Numbered from the stretch's first letter, positions 35,272 through 43,981 are shown. The stretch: DNA of 64,000 nucleotides from Kitasatospora sp. NBC_01266 (GCF_036242395.1 NZ_CP108458.1:3658001-3722000), one strand, 5' to 3'. The notes: a model not told the origin generated them from the sequence alone. Program-made: numbers and translations.

Positions 35272-35351
35272 AGCTTCTCCACCCCCCGAGCGATCAGAGC
35301 GAGGACGGCGAACACGAGGACCGTGATGCCGACGAAGACGAGATCGAGCAT
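35268..35351 (-). CDS. Micro-membrane ORF preceding kdpF
   Basis: A 27-residue [30 protein letters not shown], is essentially one transmembrane helix with a basic C-terminal end. The ATG at 35351 has GGTGGAG upstream with good spacing, and the stop overlaps the kdpF GTG (GTGA), so it is set up for translational coupling with kdpF-A-B-C. It resembles KdpF in size but has a different sequence. Possible roles are a second accessory peptide of the pump or a leader ORF that controls kdpF translation. The call rests on its start signal, overlap and hydrophobic composition. Confidence 0.72.
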   Translation of the reverse strand: MLDLVFVGITVLVFAVLALIARGVEKL

Positions 35352-35468
35352 GAGCTCCACCAGTTGCTTCAAGGACCTGGCCGTGGGCGGCCACAGGGCT
35401 TCGCACGACACCGGTGGCAGACCGGCTGGAGTAGCAAATCGTGTGTTCGAGCCGTACCCGCCGTTCTT

Positions 35469-35516
35469 GACGTCCTCCATACGGGGACGGGAGCCCTGTT
35501 GACGGCCTCCATACGG
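35469..35516. promoter_or_regulatory. Direct repeats upstream of the kdp operon
   Basis: A 16-bp sequence (GACGTCCTCCATACGG at 35469-35484 and GACGGCCTCCATACGG at 35501-35516, one mismatch) occurs twice, 32 bp apart, about three helical turns. It lies some 120-165 bp upstream of the first kdp ORF, a place suited to a KdpE-binding or promoter-proximal site. Confidence 0.55.
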
Positions 35517-35587
35517 CGTGTCGAGGCCCGGTCACGGGGCGATAACACGGCGGCAACGGGCGGTGTGGGCCCAGGGGCGGCAACGGC

Positions 35588-35622
35588 GTGGGCCCCGGGC
35601 GGACGATCCACCCGGGGCCCAC
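35588..35622 (-). terminator. Terminator of the KimA-like permease gene
   Basis: A 16-bp stem (one G-U position) with a CGA loop lies 49 nt after the permease stop. It separates this gene from the kdp promoter region. Confidence 0.85.
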
Positions 35623-35670
35623 ACCTCGATGACGGCGCTCGGTCAGCTCATCGAGGCTCTCCGACGGCGC

Positions 35671-37719
35671 TCAGACGTTCTCGGGCGCCTTGATCGCCTC
35701 GCGCTTCGTGCCGTCGCCGCCGCTCGGCTCGCCGCGCCGGACCGAACCGGGGCCCCGGCGGGCCGGGTGGTCGGCGCGCGGGGCCGAGGAGAGCTGCCAC
35801 GGCACGCTGATCACCATCACGCCGGGGGTGAAGAGCAGCCGGCTCTTCAGCCAGAGCGCGGACTGGTTGTGCAGCACGTGCTCCCACCAGTGGCCGACCA
35901 CGTACTCCGGAATGAAGACCGCGACGGCGTCCCGGGGGCTGGTGCGGCGCACCGAGCGGACGTAGGCCACCACCGGCTTGGTGATCTCGCGGTAGGGCGA
36001 GTCCAGCACCTTGAGCGGCACCCGGATGTCGAACTCGTTCCACCGCCGCCTGAGTTCCTCGACATCGTCCTTCTCCACGGCGACGCTGACCGCCTCCAGC
36101 GAGTCCGGGCGGAACGCCTCGGCGTACCCCAGTGCGCGCAGGGTGGGCTTGTGCACCTTGGAGACCAGCACGATGCCGCGCACCTTGGACGGGCGCACCG
36201 CCTCCGCGTGCGGATCCTCCACCGCCAGCTCCGCGGCGACCGCGTCGTAGTGCTTGCGGATGCCGCGCATCATCGTGAAGAGCACGATCGCGGCGAGCAC
36301 CGCGAGCCAGGCTCCCTCCAGGAACTTGGTGGCCATGACGATCACGAAGACCAGACCGGTGGTGCAGGCGCCGAACGCGTTGATCACCCGGGAGCGCTGG
36401 GCACGCGCCCGCACCGCGGGATCGCTCTCGCTGCCCAGCACCTCGTTCCAGTGCCGGACCATGCCGATCTGGGAGAGCGTGAAGGAGGTGAACACGCCCA
36501 GGATGTAGAGGTGGATCAGGTTGGAGACGTTCGCCTTGTAGCCCCACAGGAGCAGGATGTTCACCACGGCCAGCGCGATGATGCCGTTGGAGAAGGCGAG
36601 TCGGTCGCCGCGGGTGTGGAACTGCCGTGGCAGGTAGCTGTGCTGGGCCAGGATCGAGGCGAGCAGCGGGAACCCGTTGAAAGCGGTGTTCGCGGCCAGG
36701 ATCAGCACCAGGGCGGTGACGGCCTGGATGAAGTAGAAGAGAAAGCTGTGGTCGCCGCCGAAGATCGAGGCGGCCAGCTGCGCGATGACGGTCGGCTGGG
36801 AGGCCGTGTGGCAGTCGCCCGGGTAGCCGACCAACTGGCAGGTGTCGGCGGTCTTGTGCACCTTGGTGACGAGCGCCAGGGCGGTGATGCCGACGAACAT
36901 CACCACGGCGGTGCTGCCCATGACGGCCAGCGTGGTGGCCGCGTTCTTCGACTTGGGCTTTCGGAAGGCCGGCACACCGTTGGAGATCGCCTCGACACCG
37001 GTCAGCGCGGTACAGCCGGAGGCGAAGGCCTTCAGGCCCAGGAAGACCAGCGCGATCCCGGTCAGCGTGCCGTTGTGGTCGGTCGGCGTGATCGCGTACT
37101 GGGCGCTGGAGGCCACCGGCGTGTGCCCGAAGGCCATCTTGATGAAGCCGGTGATCACCATCAGCATGATGCCGAAGATGAACAGGTACGTCGGCGCCGC
37201 GAAGGCCTTGCCCGACTCGCGGACCCCGCGCAGGTTCACCGCGGCCAGCAACGCGACGAAGATGCAGGCCATCGGGACCCGGAAACCGCCGATGCCCGGG
37301 AACGCCGAGATGATGTTGTCCACTCCTGAGGCGACCGAGACCGCGACGGTCATCACGTAGTCGACCATCAGCGAGGCGGCCACCACCAGGCCGGCCCGGT
37401 CGCCGAGGTTCTGCGTCACCACCTCGTACGAGCCGCCGCCGCCCGGGTAAGCGTGCACGACCTGCCGGTAGGAGAGGACCACGACCGCCATCAGGACCAC
37501 CACCGCGGCCGCGATCCACGGCGTCAGGTAGAGGAAAGCGGTGCCGCCGACGGTGAGCACCAGCAGGATCTCCTCGGTGGCGTAGGCCACCGAGGAGAGC
37601 GGGTCGGACGCGAAGATCGGCAGCGCCAGCCGCTTGGGCAGCAGCGTCTCGCCCAGCTCCTCGCTGCGCATGGCCTGACCGATCACGAGGCGCTTGAGCG
37701 CCGAAGGCAGGTTGAACAC
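35671..37719 (-). CDS. KimA-like APC-family potassium permease (paralogue 1)
   Basis: Membrane transporter of 682 residues: 12 predicted helices in the first ~500 residues and a ~180-residue cytoplasmic C-terminal domain. It resembles KimA, the proton-coupled K+ importer of Bacillus. Residues that I recall forming the KimA ion path have counterparts with matching spacing: D39/Y46 in FASDPLSSVAYATEE, D120/Y121/T124 in VDYVMT, T240/E243 in TGVE, and a Tyr in HLYILGVFTSF. KimA is inhibited by c-di-AMP through its C-terminal domain; the same could hold here. GTG start, no strong ribosome binding site. I could not recognise a c-di-AMP riboswitch upstream. Amino-acid transport is the alternative annotation. 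Confidence 0.85.
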   Translation of the reverse strand: MFNLPSALKRLVIGQAMRSEELGETLLPKRLALPIFASDPLSSVAYATEEILLVLTVGGTAFLYLTPWIAAAVVVLMAVVVLSYRQVVHAYPGGGGSYEVVTQNLGDRAGLVVAASLMVDYVMTVAVSVASGVDNIISAFPGIGGFRVPMACIFVALLAAVNLRGVRESGKAFAAPTYLFIFGIMLMVITGFIKMAFGHTPVASSAQYAITPTDHNGTLTGIALVFLGLKAFASGCTALTGVEAISNGVPAFRKPKSKNAATTLAVMGSTAVVMFVGITALALVTKVHKTADTCQLVGYPGDCHTASQPTVIAQLAASIFGGDHSFLFYFIQAVTALVLILAANTAFNGFPLLASILAQHSYLPRQFHTRGDRLAFSNGIIALAVVNILLLWGYKANVSNLIHLYILGVFTSFTLSQIGMVRHWNEVLGSESDPAVRARAQRSRVINAFGACTTGLVFVIVMATKFLEGAWLAVLAAIVLFTMMRGIRKHYDAVAAELAVEDPHAEAVRPSKVRGIVLVSKVHKPTLRALGYAEAFRPDSLEAVSVAVEKDDVEELRRRWNEFDIRVPLKVLDSPYREITKPVVAYVRSVRRTSPRDAVAVFIPEYVVGHWWEHVLHNQSALWLKSRLLFTPGVMVISVPWQLSSAPRADHPARRGPGSVRRGEPSGGDGTKREAIKAPENV

Positions 37720-38002
37720 AAGCGCGAGCGTATGCGTCCCATGCGTATTGGCGATGGGCGACTCGCGGGCGGTGAATTACCTTCGTACGGCCGTTCGGTC
37801 TCGCGTTTGCGCAGGTCAGCGAGGTAGAGGGCAATCCGGATACGCCACCCGAACGCATCGGGAGATGGCATGAACGGCGCATCGAATGCCTGGCTGATAT
37901 CACACAGACAGGCTAGTTGTGCTATTTCGGCTGCATTCGTCTTCCGCTGAATTCGTCGTGCCGAGTCGTGCCGATGAGATGTTCCCGGTCGGCCGCTCCG
38001 CG
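37720..38002. other. Intergenic region between the two KimA-like genes
   Basis: About 280 bp, AT-richer than its surroundings around 37870-37990. Both flanking genes read on minus, so it holds the promoter of paralogue 1 and the end of paralogue 2. I see no confident hairpin terminator, riboswitch or gene. Confidence 0.5.
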
Positions 38003-39910
38003 CTACATCCGCAGCCGCAGCCGGCAGACCACCGCGTCGGTGCCACGGCGCAGCGCCCGGTCGATCAGCACCCCGCGCTGGTTCTGCAGCGCCCGCTGCC
38101 AGAAGTGCACCGGCTCGACCTCGGCGATCAGCACCGTGATCCGGTCGAAGCCGCCGTCCTCAGCGCGCGGCTGCTGGGCCAGTCCGTTGACGAAGCCGAC
38201 CAGCGGCCGGCCGAGCCGCCGGTGCGCGTCCTTCACCTGGACCAGCGGCACGCCCGGCTGCCACAACTCCCAGTCCCGGCGCAACGCTTCGGCCGTCTGC
38301 TGGTCCTCGACGTCCGGCTCGGTCGGCACCACGGTCACCGCGAGCACCTCGTCGCCGAGCGAGAGGGCGGCGGAGAGCGCCTCGCGGGTCATCCGGGTGA
38401 GCGAGTGGACCGGCACCACGACCAGCGAGCGCTGCGGGGTCAGCGGCCCGGGGATCCGGCCCAGTTCCAGCCGCTCCCCGATCCGCCCGTACGCCCGGTG
38501 CACCAGCTCGAAGAGCAGCACCATCAGCGGCAGCGCGACCACGATGCCCCAGGCGCCCTCGGTGAACTTGGTACCGGTGACCACCAGGGTGGCCACCCCG
38601 GTCAGCAGCGCGCCGAAGCCGTTCAGCGCCGCCTTGCCGCGCCAACCGGCGCAGCGGCTCAGCCACCAGTGCTTGACCATGCCGATCTGACAGATCGTGA
38701 AGCCGACGAAGACGCCGATCGAGAAGAGCGGCACCAGGCTGTTCACGTCCCCGCCGGAGGCCACCAGCAGGCCCGCCGAGACCACGGCCAGGAAGAGCAC
38801 GCCGTGCCGGTGCACCTGGTGGTCGGCCCGCAGCGCGAAGACATGCGGCAGGTGGTTGTCCCGGGCCAGCAGGCGCATCAGCACCGGCAGCCCGCCGAAG
38901 GAGGTGTTGGCGGCCAGCGCCAGCAGGATCACGGTGGCGAACTGGACCAGGTAGAAGCCGAATCCGTGACCGAGCGAGGCGTCGGCCAACTGGGCGAGCA
39001 CGGTGACGCCCTCCACCGGCTGCAGGTGGAAGCGGCCGATCAGCACGGCCAGTCCGATCAGCATCACGCCGAGCACCCCGCCGAGGGCGACCTCGGTGTG
39101 CTGGGCGCGCTTGACCCGGGGAGCCCGGAAGGAGGGCACCGCGTTGGCCACCGCCTCCACCCCGGTCAGCGCCGAGCAGCCGGAGGCGAAGGCCTTGAGC
39201 AGCAGCAGCGCGCCCACCGAGGTCGCGTTGGCGGCCAGCGTGGAGGCGTGCCCGGCCGCTGCCGCCGTGCTGGCGGGAGCGGAGCGGAACAGGCCGATCA
39301 CGATGATCGCCATGATCGAGAGCACGAAGACCGCGGTCGGCAGCATGAACCAGCGGGCCGACTCGGCGATGCCGCGCAGGTTCACCCCCGTGACCAGGAC
39401 CAGCACCCCCAGGCAGAGCCAGACCCGGTCCGGGTAGAGGGAGGGGAAGGCGGAGGTCAGCGCGGCCACACCGGCGGTCACCGAGACCGCGACGTTGAGG
39501 ATGTAGTCGACCACCAGGGAGGCGGCGGCGGTCAGCGCGGTGCGCCGGCCCAGGTGGGTCTTGGCCACCGCGTAGGAGCCACCGCCGTCCGGGAAGGCCG
39601 CGATCACCTGCCGGTAGGAGGCGGTGAGCACCGCGAGCAGCAGCGCGATGGCGGCGGTGACCGGCAGGGTGAAGCCCAGGCCGTAGCTGCCGGCGGCGGC
39701 GAGCACCAGGACGATCGACTCGGGCCCGTACGCGACCGAGGCCATCGCGTCCAACGAGAGCGCGGCCAGGCCGCCGAGTGCGGTCAGCTTGTCGCGGTCG
39801 TGCGCGCGGTCGGCGGCGGCGGTGGCGGAGGCACCGCTACCGGATATGCCGGGCTCGACCGCCCCGGTATGCGGGGGCTCGGCCTGGACGGCGTCAGGGG
39901 TGATGGGCAT
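38003..39910 (-). CDS. KimA-like APC-family permease (paralogue 2)
   Basis: Membrane transporter of 635 residues with the same plan as paralogue 1: ~12 helices plus a ~150-residue cytoplasmic C-terminal domain. The start of helix 1 keeps Asp and Tyr (D54/Y61 in LDAMASVAYGPES), and D135/Y136 and TGVE are present. But the position matching KimA T121 is Asn (N139, VDYILN), and the aligned Tyr of HLYILGVF reads Phe (LFSIGVF). It may therefore differ in ion choice or affinity. ATG at 39910 with AGGAG upstream; longer in-frame starts run into the leader. It lies downstream of a UspA-family gene on the same strand. Confidence 0.82.
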   Translation of the reverse strand: MPITPDAVQAEPPHTGAVEPGISGSGASATAAADRAHDRDKLTALGGLAALSLDAMASVAYGPESIVLVLAAAGSYGLGFTLPVTAAIALLLAVLTASYRQVIAAFPDGGGSYAVAKTHLGRRTALTAAASLVVDYILNVAVSVTAGVAALTSAFPSLYPDRVWLCLGVLVLVTGVNLRGIAESARWFMLPTAVFVLSIMAIIVIGLFRSAPASTAAAAGHASTLAANATSVGALLLLKAFASGCSALTGVEAVANAVPSFRAPRVKRAQHTEVALGGVLGVMLIGLAVLIGRFHLQPVEGVTVLAQLADASLGHGFGFYLVQFATVILLALAANTSFGGLPVLMRLLARDNHLPHVFALRADHQVHRHGVLFLAVVSAGLLVASGGDVNSLVPLFSIGVFVGFTICQIGMVKHWWLSRCAGWRGKAALNGFGALLTGVATLVVTGTKFTEGAWGIVVALPLMVLLFELVHRAYGRIGERLELGRIPGPLTPQRSLVVVPVHSLTRMTREALSAALSLGDEVLAVTVVPTEPDVEDQQTAEALRRDWELWQPGVPLVQVKDAHRRLGRPLVGFVNGLAQQPRAEDGGFDRITVLIAEVEPVHFWQRALQNQRGVLIDRALRRGTDAVVCRLRLRM

Positions 39911-40061
39911 CGGATGGCTCCTGTACTCGGCTGCGCTTCGCATCGTCCCCGGACAAGCGGCGAACCACCCGCGCCCTATACGCGTTCCTAACGGCGCTTC
40001 CGGCGAATCTGACACCCCGTTGATGCTCGTCACCCATGGCTCGCACCGCATCGCCTCACCG

Positions 40062-40571
40062 TCAGCCGACCAGCTCCAGCGGAAGGTGGTACGCGTTGCG
40101 CCGCTCGATCTCCGCGAGATCCCGCTGCAACTGCGGCCGAGGCACCGTCAGCACCGGGCACCCGGCCCGCCGCACGCAGTAGCCGCTCACCGACGGACGC
40201 AGCCGCCGCCACCACCGCCCCTCGCCCGCGCCGACGATCAGCACGTCGTCCGGCCCGTCGGCCACCGCGACCAGCGACGCCCCCGGCTCACCGCGCACCG
40301 CGAGCCCGCTCAGCGGCAGCTGTGCCACCCCGGCCGGGAACGCCTCGGCCAGCGCCGTCGTCAGCCGCTCCACGGCAGCCTCCCGGCAGGCCGACAGCAG
40401 CGGCGGGCAGGGTGCGCGGCGGAAGCCGTACTCCCCGCCCGGCGGCGTCCAGACCAGCACCGCGAGCAACTCCGCCCCGGTCCGCCGCGCCTCCTCGGCC
40501 CCCCGGTGCAACGCCGCCAGACTCCCCAGCGACCCACTGACCCCCACCACAACCCGCCGCCGCTCCACCAC
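40062..40571 (-). CDS. UspA-family universal stress protein
   Basis: Soluble nucleotide-binding-type protein of about 169 residues with an alpha/beta Usp fold. The N-terminal strand is RRRVVVGVSGSLGSLAALHRG, with DDVLIVGAGEGRWWRRLRPSVSGYCVRRAGCPVLTVPRP at the end in place of the usual GxxGxxxxxxxxGSVS ATP-loop, so nucleotide binding is uncertain. GTG start (40571) with AAGGGG upstream; GTG at 40568 is the alternative. It sits about 150 nt upstream of the second KimA-like permease on the same strand. A role as regulatory partner of that permease is an inference from position. Confidence 0.83.
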   Translation of the reverse strand: MVERRRVVVGVSGSLGSLAALHRGAEEARRTGAELLAVLVWTPPGGEYGFRRAPCPPLLSACREAAVERLTTALAEAFPAGVAQLPLSGLAVRGEPGASLVAVADGPDDVLIVGAGEGRWWRRLRPSVSGYCVRRAGCPVLTVPRPQLQRDLAEIERRNAYHLPLELVG

Positions 40572-40786
40572 GCCTACCCCTTCTCCCACCGGGCCCGCCT
40601 CACCCCAGCAAACGGGACCCACCCGGCCGGCTCCAGCCCCCTGACACATCCCTGACGACGCCACGCCCCATCCCAACGCCCCCCTGACGACCCGCCGCCC
40701 GACGCCCGGTCAGCGGTGCACCGGCCCCTGGTCCGCACCTGGTCCGCACACGTCGGCTGGGCCTCGGCTCCGGGCGCACAAAACGA

Positions 40787-40826
40787 GACAGCCCCCGATC
40801 CGCGTTTCCGCAGATCGGGGGCTGTC
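40787..40826 (-). terminator. tRNA-Tyr terminator
   Basis: A perfect 14-bp stem (GACAGCCCCCGATC with its complement) around a 12-nt loop starts 12 nt after the tRNA-Tyr 3' end. On the minus strand it is followed by TCGTTTTGTGC. Confidence 0.9.
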
Positions 40827-40837
40827 TCTCTATCCTG

Positions 40838-40918
40838 TGGCTGGTGCAGGGTTCGAACCTGCGTAGCTTGCGCGACAGATTTACAGTCTGCTCCCTTTGG
40901 CCGCTCGGGCAACCAGCC
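40838..40918 (-). tRNA. tRNA-Tyr (GUA)
   Basis: An 81-nt class II tRNA with acceptor GGCTGGT paired with ACCAGCC, discriminator A, anticodon loop CTGTAAA reading GTA, a long variable arm, and T arm GGTTCGAACCC. No encoded CCA. Confidence 0.95.
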
Positions 40919-41111
40919 AGGATGTTCGTCTCGCGGGGCTGCGCCCCGTTCGACTGGATAAACCTTACCTGATGGCAGGGGGTGCTCCGCCACTTGATTG
41001 GTCACGTGATGATCAAGGGGGTCGGGCGCAGCGTCGCTGGATAGGCTGGGGGCGTGAGGGCCCCGCTCCGGTTGGGGCTGTACTGCCGACATCGCAAGGA
41101 GACCACCACAG

Positions 41112-41600
41112 ATGGCCGACTCCAGTTTCGACATCGTCTCGAAGGTCGAGAAGCAGGAGGTCGACAACGCGATCAACCAGACCTCTCGTGAGATCGCCAA
41201 CCGTTACGACTTCAAGAACGTCGGCGCGAGCATCGGCTGGACCGGCGAGCGGATCGAGCTGAAGGCTGACGGCGAGGAGCGGGTGAAGGCCATCCTCGAC
41301 GTGCTGCAGAGCAAGCTGATCGCACGCAAGATCTCGCTGAAGGCGCTGGACGCCGGCGAGCCGCAGCTGTCCGGCAAGGAGTACAAGATCTTCGCGACGA
41401 TCAAGGAGGGCATCTCCCAGGAGAACGCCAAGAAGATCTCCAAGATCATCCGCGACGAGGGCCCGAAGGGCGTCAAGGCGCAGGTGCAGGGCGAGGAGCT
41501 GCGGGTCTCCTCCAAGAGCCGGGACGACCTGCAGGCCGTTCAGACCCTGCTCAAGGGCAAGGACCTGGACTTCGCGATCCAGTACGTGAACTACCGCTAG
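41112..41600 (+). CDS. yajQ: YajQ-family nucleotide-binding protein
   Basis: Small cytoplasmic protein of 162 residues with two ferredoxin-like RNP domains; some family members bind c-di-GMP or tRNA. The sequence opens [28 protein letters not shown] and ends [24 protein letters not shown], as in E. coli YajQ. AAGGAG lies 10 nt before the ATG. It is followed by a large inverted repeat (41642-41702) that may be its terminator. Whether the streptomycete protein binds c-di-GMP is unknown from the sequence. Confidence 0.96.
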   Translation: MADSSFDIVSKVEKQEVDNAINQTSREIANRYDFKNVGASIGWTGERIELKADGEERVKAILDVLQSKLIARKISLKALDAGEPQLSGKEYKIFATIKEGISQENAKKISKIIRDEGPKGVKAQVQGEELRVSSKSRDDLQAVQTLLKGKDLDFAIQYVNYR

Positions 41601-41641
41601 CGCAGGGCTCCGTCCTGCGGAGTCACTGCCGGTAGGCCTGG

Positions 41642-41702
41642 GAGGGCACAGTGAGGGCACCGCGCTGAAGATCGCTTCGCGCGCCGCCCTCGCTGTGCCC
41701 TC
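41642..41702 (+). terminator. Large inverted repeat after yajQ
   Basis: 17-bp arms (41642-41658 and 41686-41702) with one mismatch flank a 27-nt loop that contains a smaller hairpin. It could be the yajQ terminator or the outer part of the adjacent insertion sequence. Confidence 0.55.
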
Positions 41703-41810
41703 CTCGTCCGTCCGCAGGTGCGTGCAGGTGGTGAGCGCGATCGGCCCGACGCCCGAGCACGCCGGGCGTGGCGCCGAGGCCCTCGGACCTGGTACTCGGC
41801 GGCCTCGGAC

Positions 41811-43058
41811 TCAGCGACTCGGCACCGCGGTCCCGTGCAGGGCGTCGGCCTCGGCCTGGGCCGCTGGGGAGAGCGGGCGGTGGCCCTTGCCGCGCTGGCA
41901 GGGCGGGACCTCGGCACGGGTCGGGCGGGCGGGGCGGTCCAGCACGATGGCTCCGCCGCGGTCGACCATCCTCAGCCCCGCTCCTTGCGGCGCCAGTGCG
42001 TGGCGGGCGATGACCGCTCCGCTCGCGGTGGTGATCGACAGGAACGACTCCCCGAGGCGTCGCTGGACCTGCACGGCCGCGCCGGCCAGATCGGGCGGAA
42101 CCGCGTAGAAGTTGCCGCGGTAGGCGACCAGGCCTTGCGGCAGGACGGTACGGCCGAGGCAGCTCCGCAGCGGGTACGGGGTGGCCGGCAGGTCCAGCAG
42201 CGCCGTCGCGGGAGTCGGCTGGGTCGGGTCGCCGACCGGGTGGCGGCGGCCGTCGAGGCCGGACGCGAACCGGTCGAGGCTGTCCTGCGCGGCCCAGAGG
42301 GAGCCGCCGTCCGCCACGGTGCGCCACCAGCTGCGGGCCGCCACCTGGTGGGCCGCGTCCGCGGCGCCGACCCGGTCGGATCGGCAGACCTTGACCGTCA
42401 CGCCGTAGTACTTCGCCACCTGCGCGAAGGCCGGCGAGACCCGACCGGTCTCGGGGCACCACACGGCCGGCACCCGGCGGAACCGCCAGCGCCCGGTGGT
42501 GCCGCCCAGCCGCCGCAGCACCTGGTCGATGGCTTCGACAAGCTGCGGGAACTCCTCGCCTTCGGTGATCACCGCGCGCCAGCGATCCGGCCGGACCAGC
42601 GAACCCAGCAGCAGGCGAGCCGGGCTCCCGCCGTCCCACTGCGCGGGCGGATCGGTCAGCTCCAGCCACTCGAACCGGATCTTCTCGTCCGCCGGACGTG
42701 GGGCGGCGTCGCCTCCGCCGGGCCCGACGGAGCAGCAGAACGCGCAGGCAGGCCGGGCCTGGTGCTTGCGCAGGGCCCGGGTGAAGGTCGAATACCGACC
42801 TGGATAGCCCAATGCCCCGACTTCGTCGAACAGCGCGGATGCCGGCAGGTGCGGGTCGTCCGAGAGTCGCTGCCGGCAGTACGGCAGGAACCGGGAGAAC
42901 TCGTCCCGGGCCGGACTGCGGGTCCCCACGGCCCGCTCTCCGCTGAGGTAGGACCTCACCGTCTTGCGGTCGTGCCCCAGCTGCCGGGCGATCGCCGAGA
43001 TGGACCACCCCTGCCGCTGCAGTTCCCGCACATCCTCGTATTCCTCCTTGGTGAGCAT
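41811..43058 (-). CDS. IS21-type IstA transposase, orphan
   Basis: Transposase-like protein of 415 residues. The N-terminal helix-turn-helix reads MLTKEEYEDVRELQRQGWSISAIARQLGHDRKTVRSYL, typical of IS21 IstA. The central part has the expected length but I cannot see a clean DDE triad: the usual EVDWG-like segment is replaced by RFEWLELTDPP. The C-terminal Mu-type beta-barrel region contains LPQGLVAYRGNFYAVPPDLAG. No istB ATPase gene follows within the 210 bp before yajQ, so this element is incomplete and probably immobile. ATG at 43058 with AAGGAG upstream. It marks the left side of an accessory island. Confidence 0.8.
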   Translation of the reverse strand: MLTKEEYEDVRELQRQGWSISAIARQLGHDRKTVRSYLSGERAVGTRSPARDEFSRFLPYCRQRLSDDPHLPASALFDEVGALGYPGRYSTFTRALRKHQARPACAFCCSVGPGGGDAAPRPADEKIRFEWLELTDPPAQWDGGSPARLLLGSLVRPDRWRAVITEGEEFPQLVEAIDQVLRRLGGTTGRWRFRRVPAVWCPETGRVSPAFAQVAKYYGVTVKVCRSDRVGAADAAHQVAARSWWRTVADGGSLWAAQDSLDRFASGLDGRRHPVGDPTQPTPATALLDLPATPYPLRSCLGRTVLPQGLVAYRGNFYAVPPDLAGAAVQVQRRLGESFLSITTASGAVIARHALAPQGAGLRMVDRGGAIVLDRPARPTRAEVPPCQRGKGHRPLSPAAQAEADALHGTAVPSR

Positions 43059-43258
43059 ACACAGCTCCTTACAAGCCGGACTTCCCTCCGCAGGCACGGC
43101 CCTGAATTCTGGACGGACCCCGTGCGGCCGTAAATGCTACACGATCACGGCGGAACAAATTGAGGAAAGCTCGAGCGCCGGGCGTGCGCCCTGGGGATTT
43201 TCAGGGAGCACGGGCGCCGGGAAGAATTGCGCCAGCCCTCGCGCCACTGGGGAGATCC

Positions 43259-43295
43259 GGCGAGCATCGCCGGAAACTCATATGGAACGACGCCC
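43259..43295 (+). repeat. Element copy A (GGCGAGCA-N13-ATATGGAACGACGCCC)
   Basis: Identical 8-bp and 16-bp blocks with exactly the same 13-bp spacing recur at 43902-43938. The 16-bp block contains an ATG reading MERRP. Confidence 0.7.
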
Positions 43296-43901
43296 ATATT
43301 CCACGGACAACGGACAGCGGCCGGCGCGCGCCGCCGGATCATTCGCCGGCCGCGGAGCGGGCGACGGTCAGGAATTGCCGACAACGCCTCCTCGCTCCTG
43401 GCACCGACAACAGCGTGCGGGCCGCCTCGTCGGCTGTGACGACTTGGCCGTTCGAGCCCGCCGAGCCCACTCGGGCGTTTCGACAACTCGACCGGGGAGC
43501 TCGTGGCAAATGCCGACGGCAAATATCGCTGGCAAAGGCCACCCGAACGGCCCAGGGACGACGGTTATCAGAACCTTGAAGGATGCTTGACCGGAGAACA
43601 GGTCATCGAAAGAAGTATCATCGTAAATTCTGCCGCACCCTCAGGCGCCCACCGGGGCAACGGCCGCGCCGCGCCATGGCCATCGCCCGCCGAGCCATCC
43701 CCTGAATGACCCGAAAATCACCCAGCGCTACCATGTCCACGGCGCGGCGGGCAAGTGGAAAAGTATCCCGGCGACCGACGGTATGACCCTGGTGAATTTC
43801 GACGAGCAGCTACGGTGTCGATTCCCGAAATTCCCCATGTATCCGATAGTCTGCGGTGGATCAACAAAAACAGCGACACCCCGGACCCACCGGGTAATTT
43901 C

Positions 43902-43938
43902 GGCGAGCAAGCGGAATGCTGAATATGGAACGACGCCC
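43902..43938 (+). repeat. Element copy B (GGCGAGCA-N13-ATATGGAACGACGCCC)
   Basis: Second copy of the element at 43259-43295, 643 bp downstream in direct orientation. It lies 44 bp before the small ORF at 43982. Confidence 0.7.
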
Positions 43939-43981
43939 GGATGCCGGACACGTGTCCCGGAAGCCGCTTCGTTGATGGGGT

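Larger units (their letters stand above)
43059..43981. other. AT-richer non-coding stretch of an accessory island
   Basis: About 920 bp with lower G+C than flanking genes and no ORF that shows codon bias or a ribosome binding site. It holds a duplicated 37-bp element (43259-43295 and 43902-43938). The frames that happen to be open on either strand have no recognisable domain. It may be degraded mobile DNA. Confidence 0.6.

Noticed and set aside
35518..37329. Long plus-strand open frame opposite the first KimA-like permease
   Set aside because: Low-complexity translation typical of antisense frames; the permease on the other strand is clearly real.
37720..38002. Possible c-di-AMP (ydaO-type) riboswitch upstream of the first KimA-like gene
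   Set aside because: KimA genes are often under such a riboswitch, but I could not identify the conserved core motifs by eye. A covariance-model search is needed.
40919..41040. Promoter for tRNA-Tyr
   Set aside because: A TAAGGT-like -10 box is present but no matching -35 box at acceptable spacing.
41623..43062. Second long minus-strand frame overlapping the transposase
   Set aside because: It shares the DNA with the IstA frame that has a clear HTH and ribosome binding site; the translation is Arg/Gly/Pro-rich.
43059..43981. Several open frames of 60-140 codons in the island
   Set aside because: None has codon bias, a convincing start signal or a domain; kept as non-coding with the duplicated element noted.
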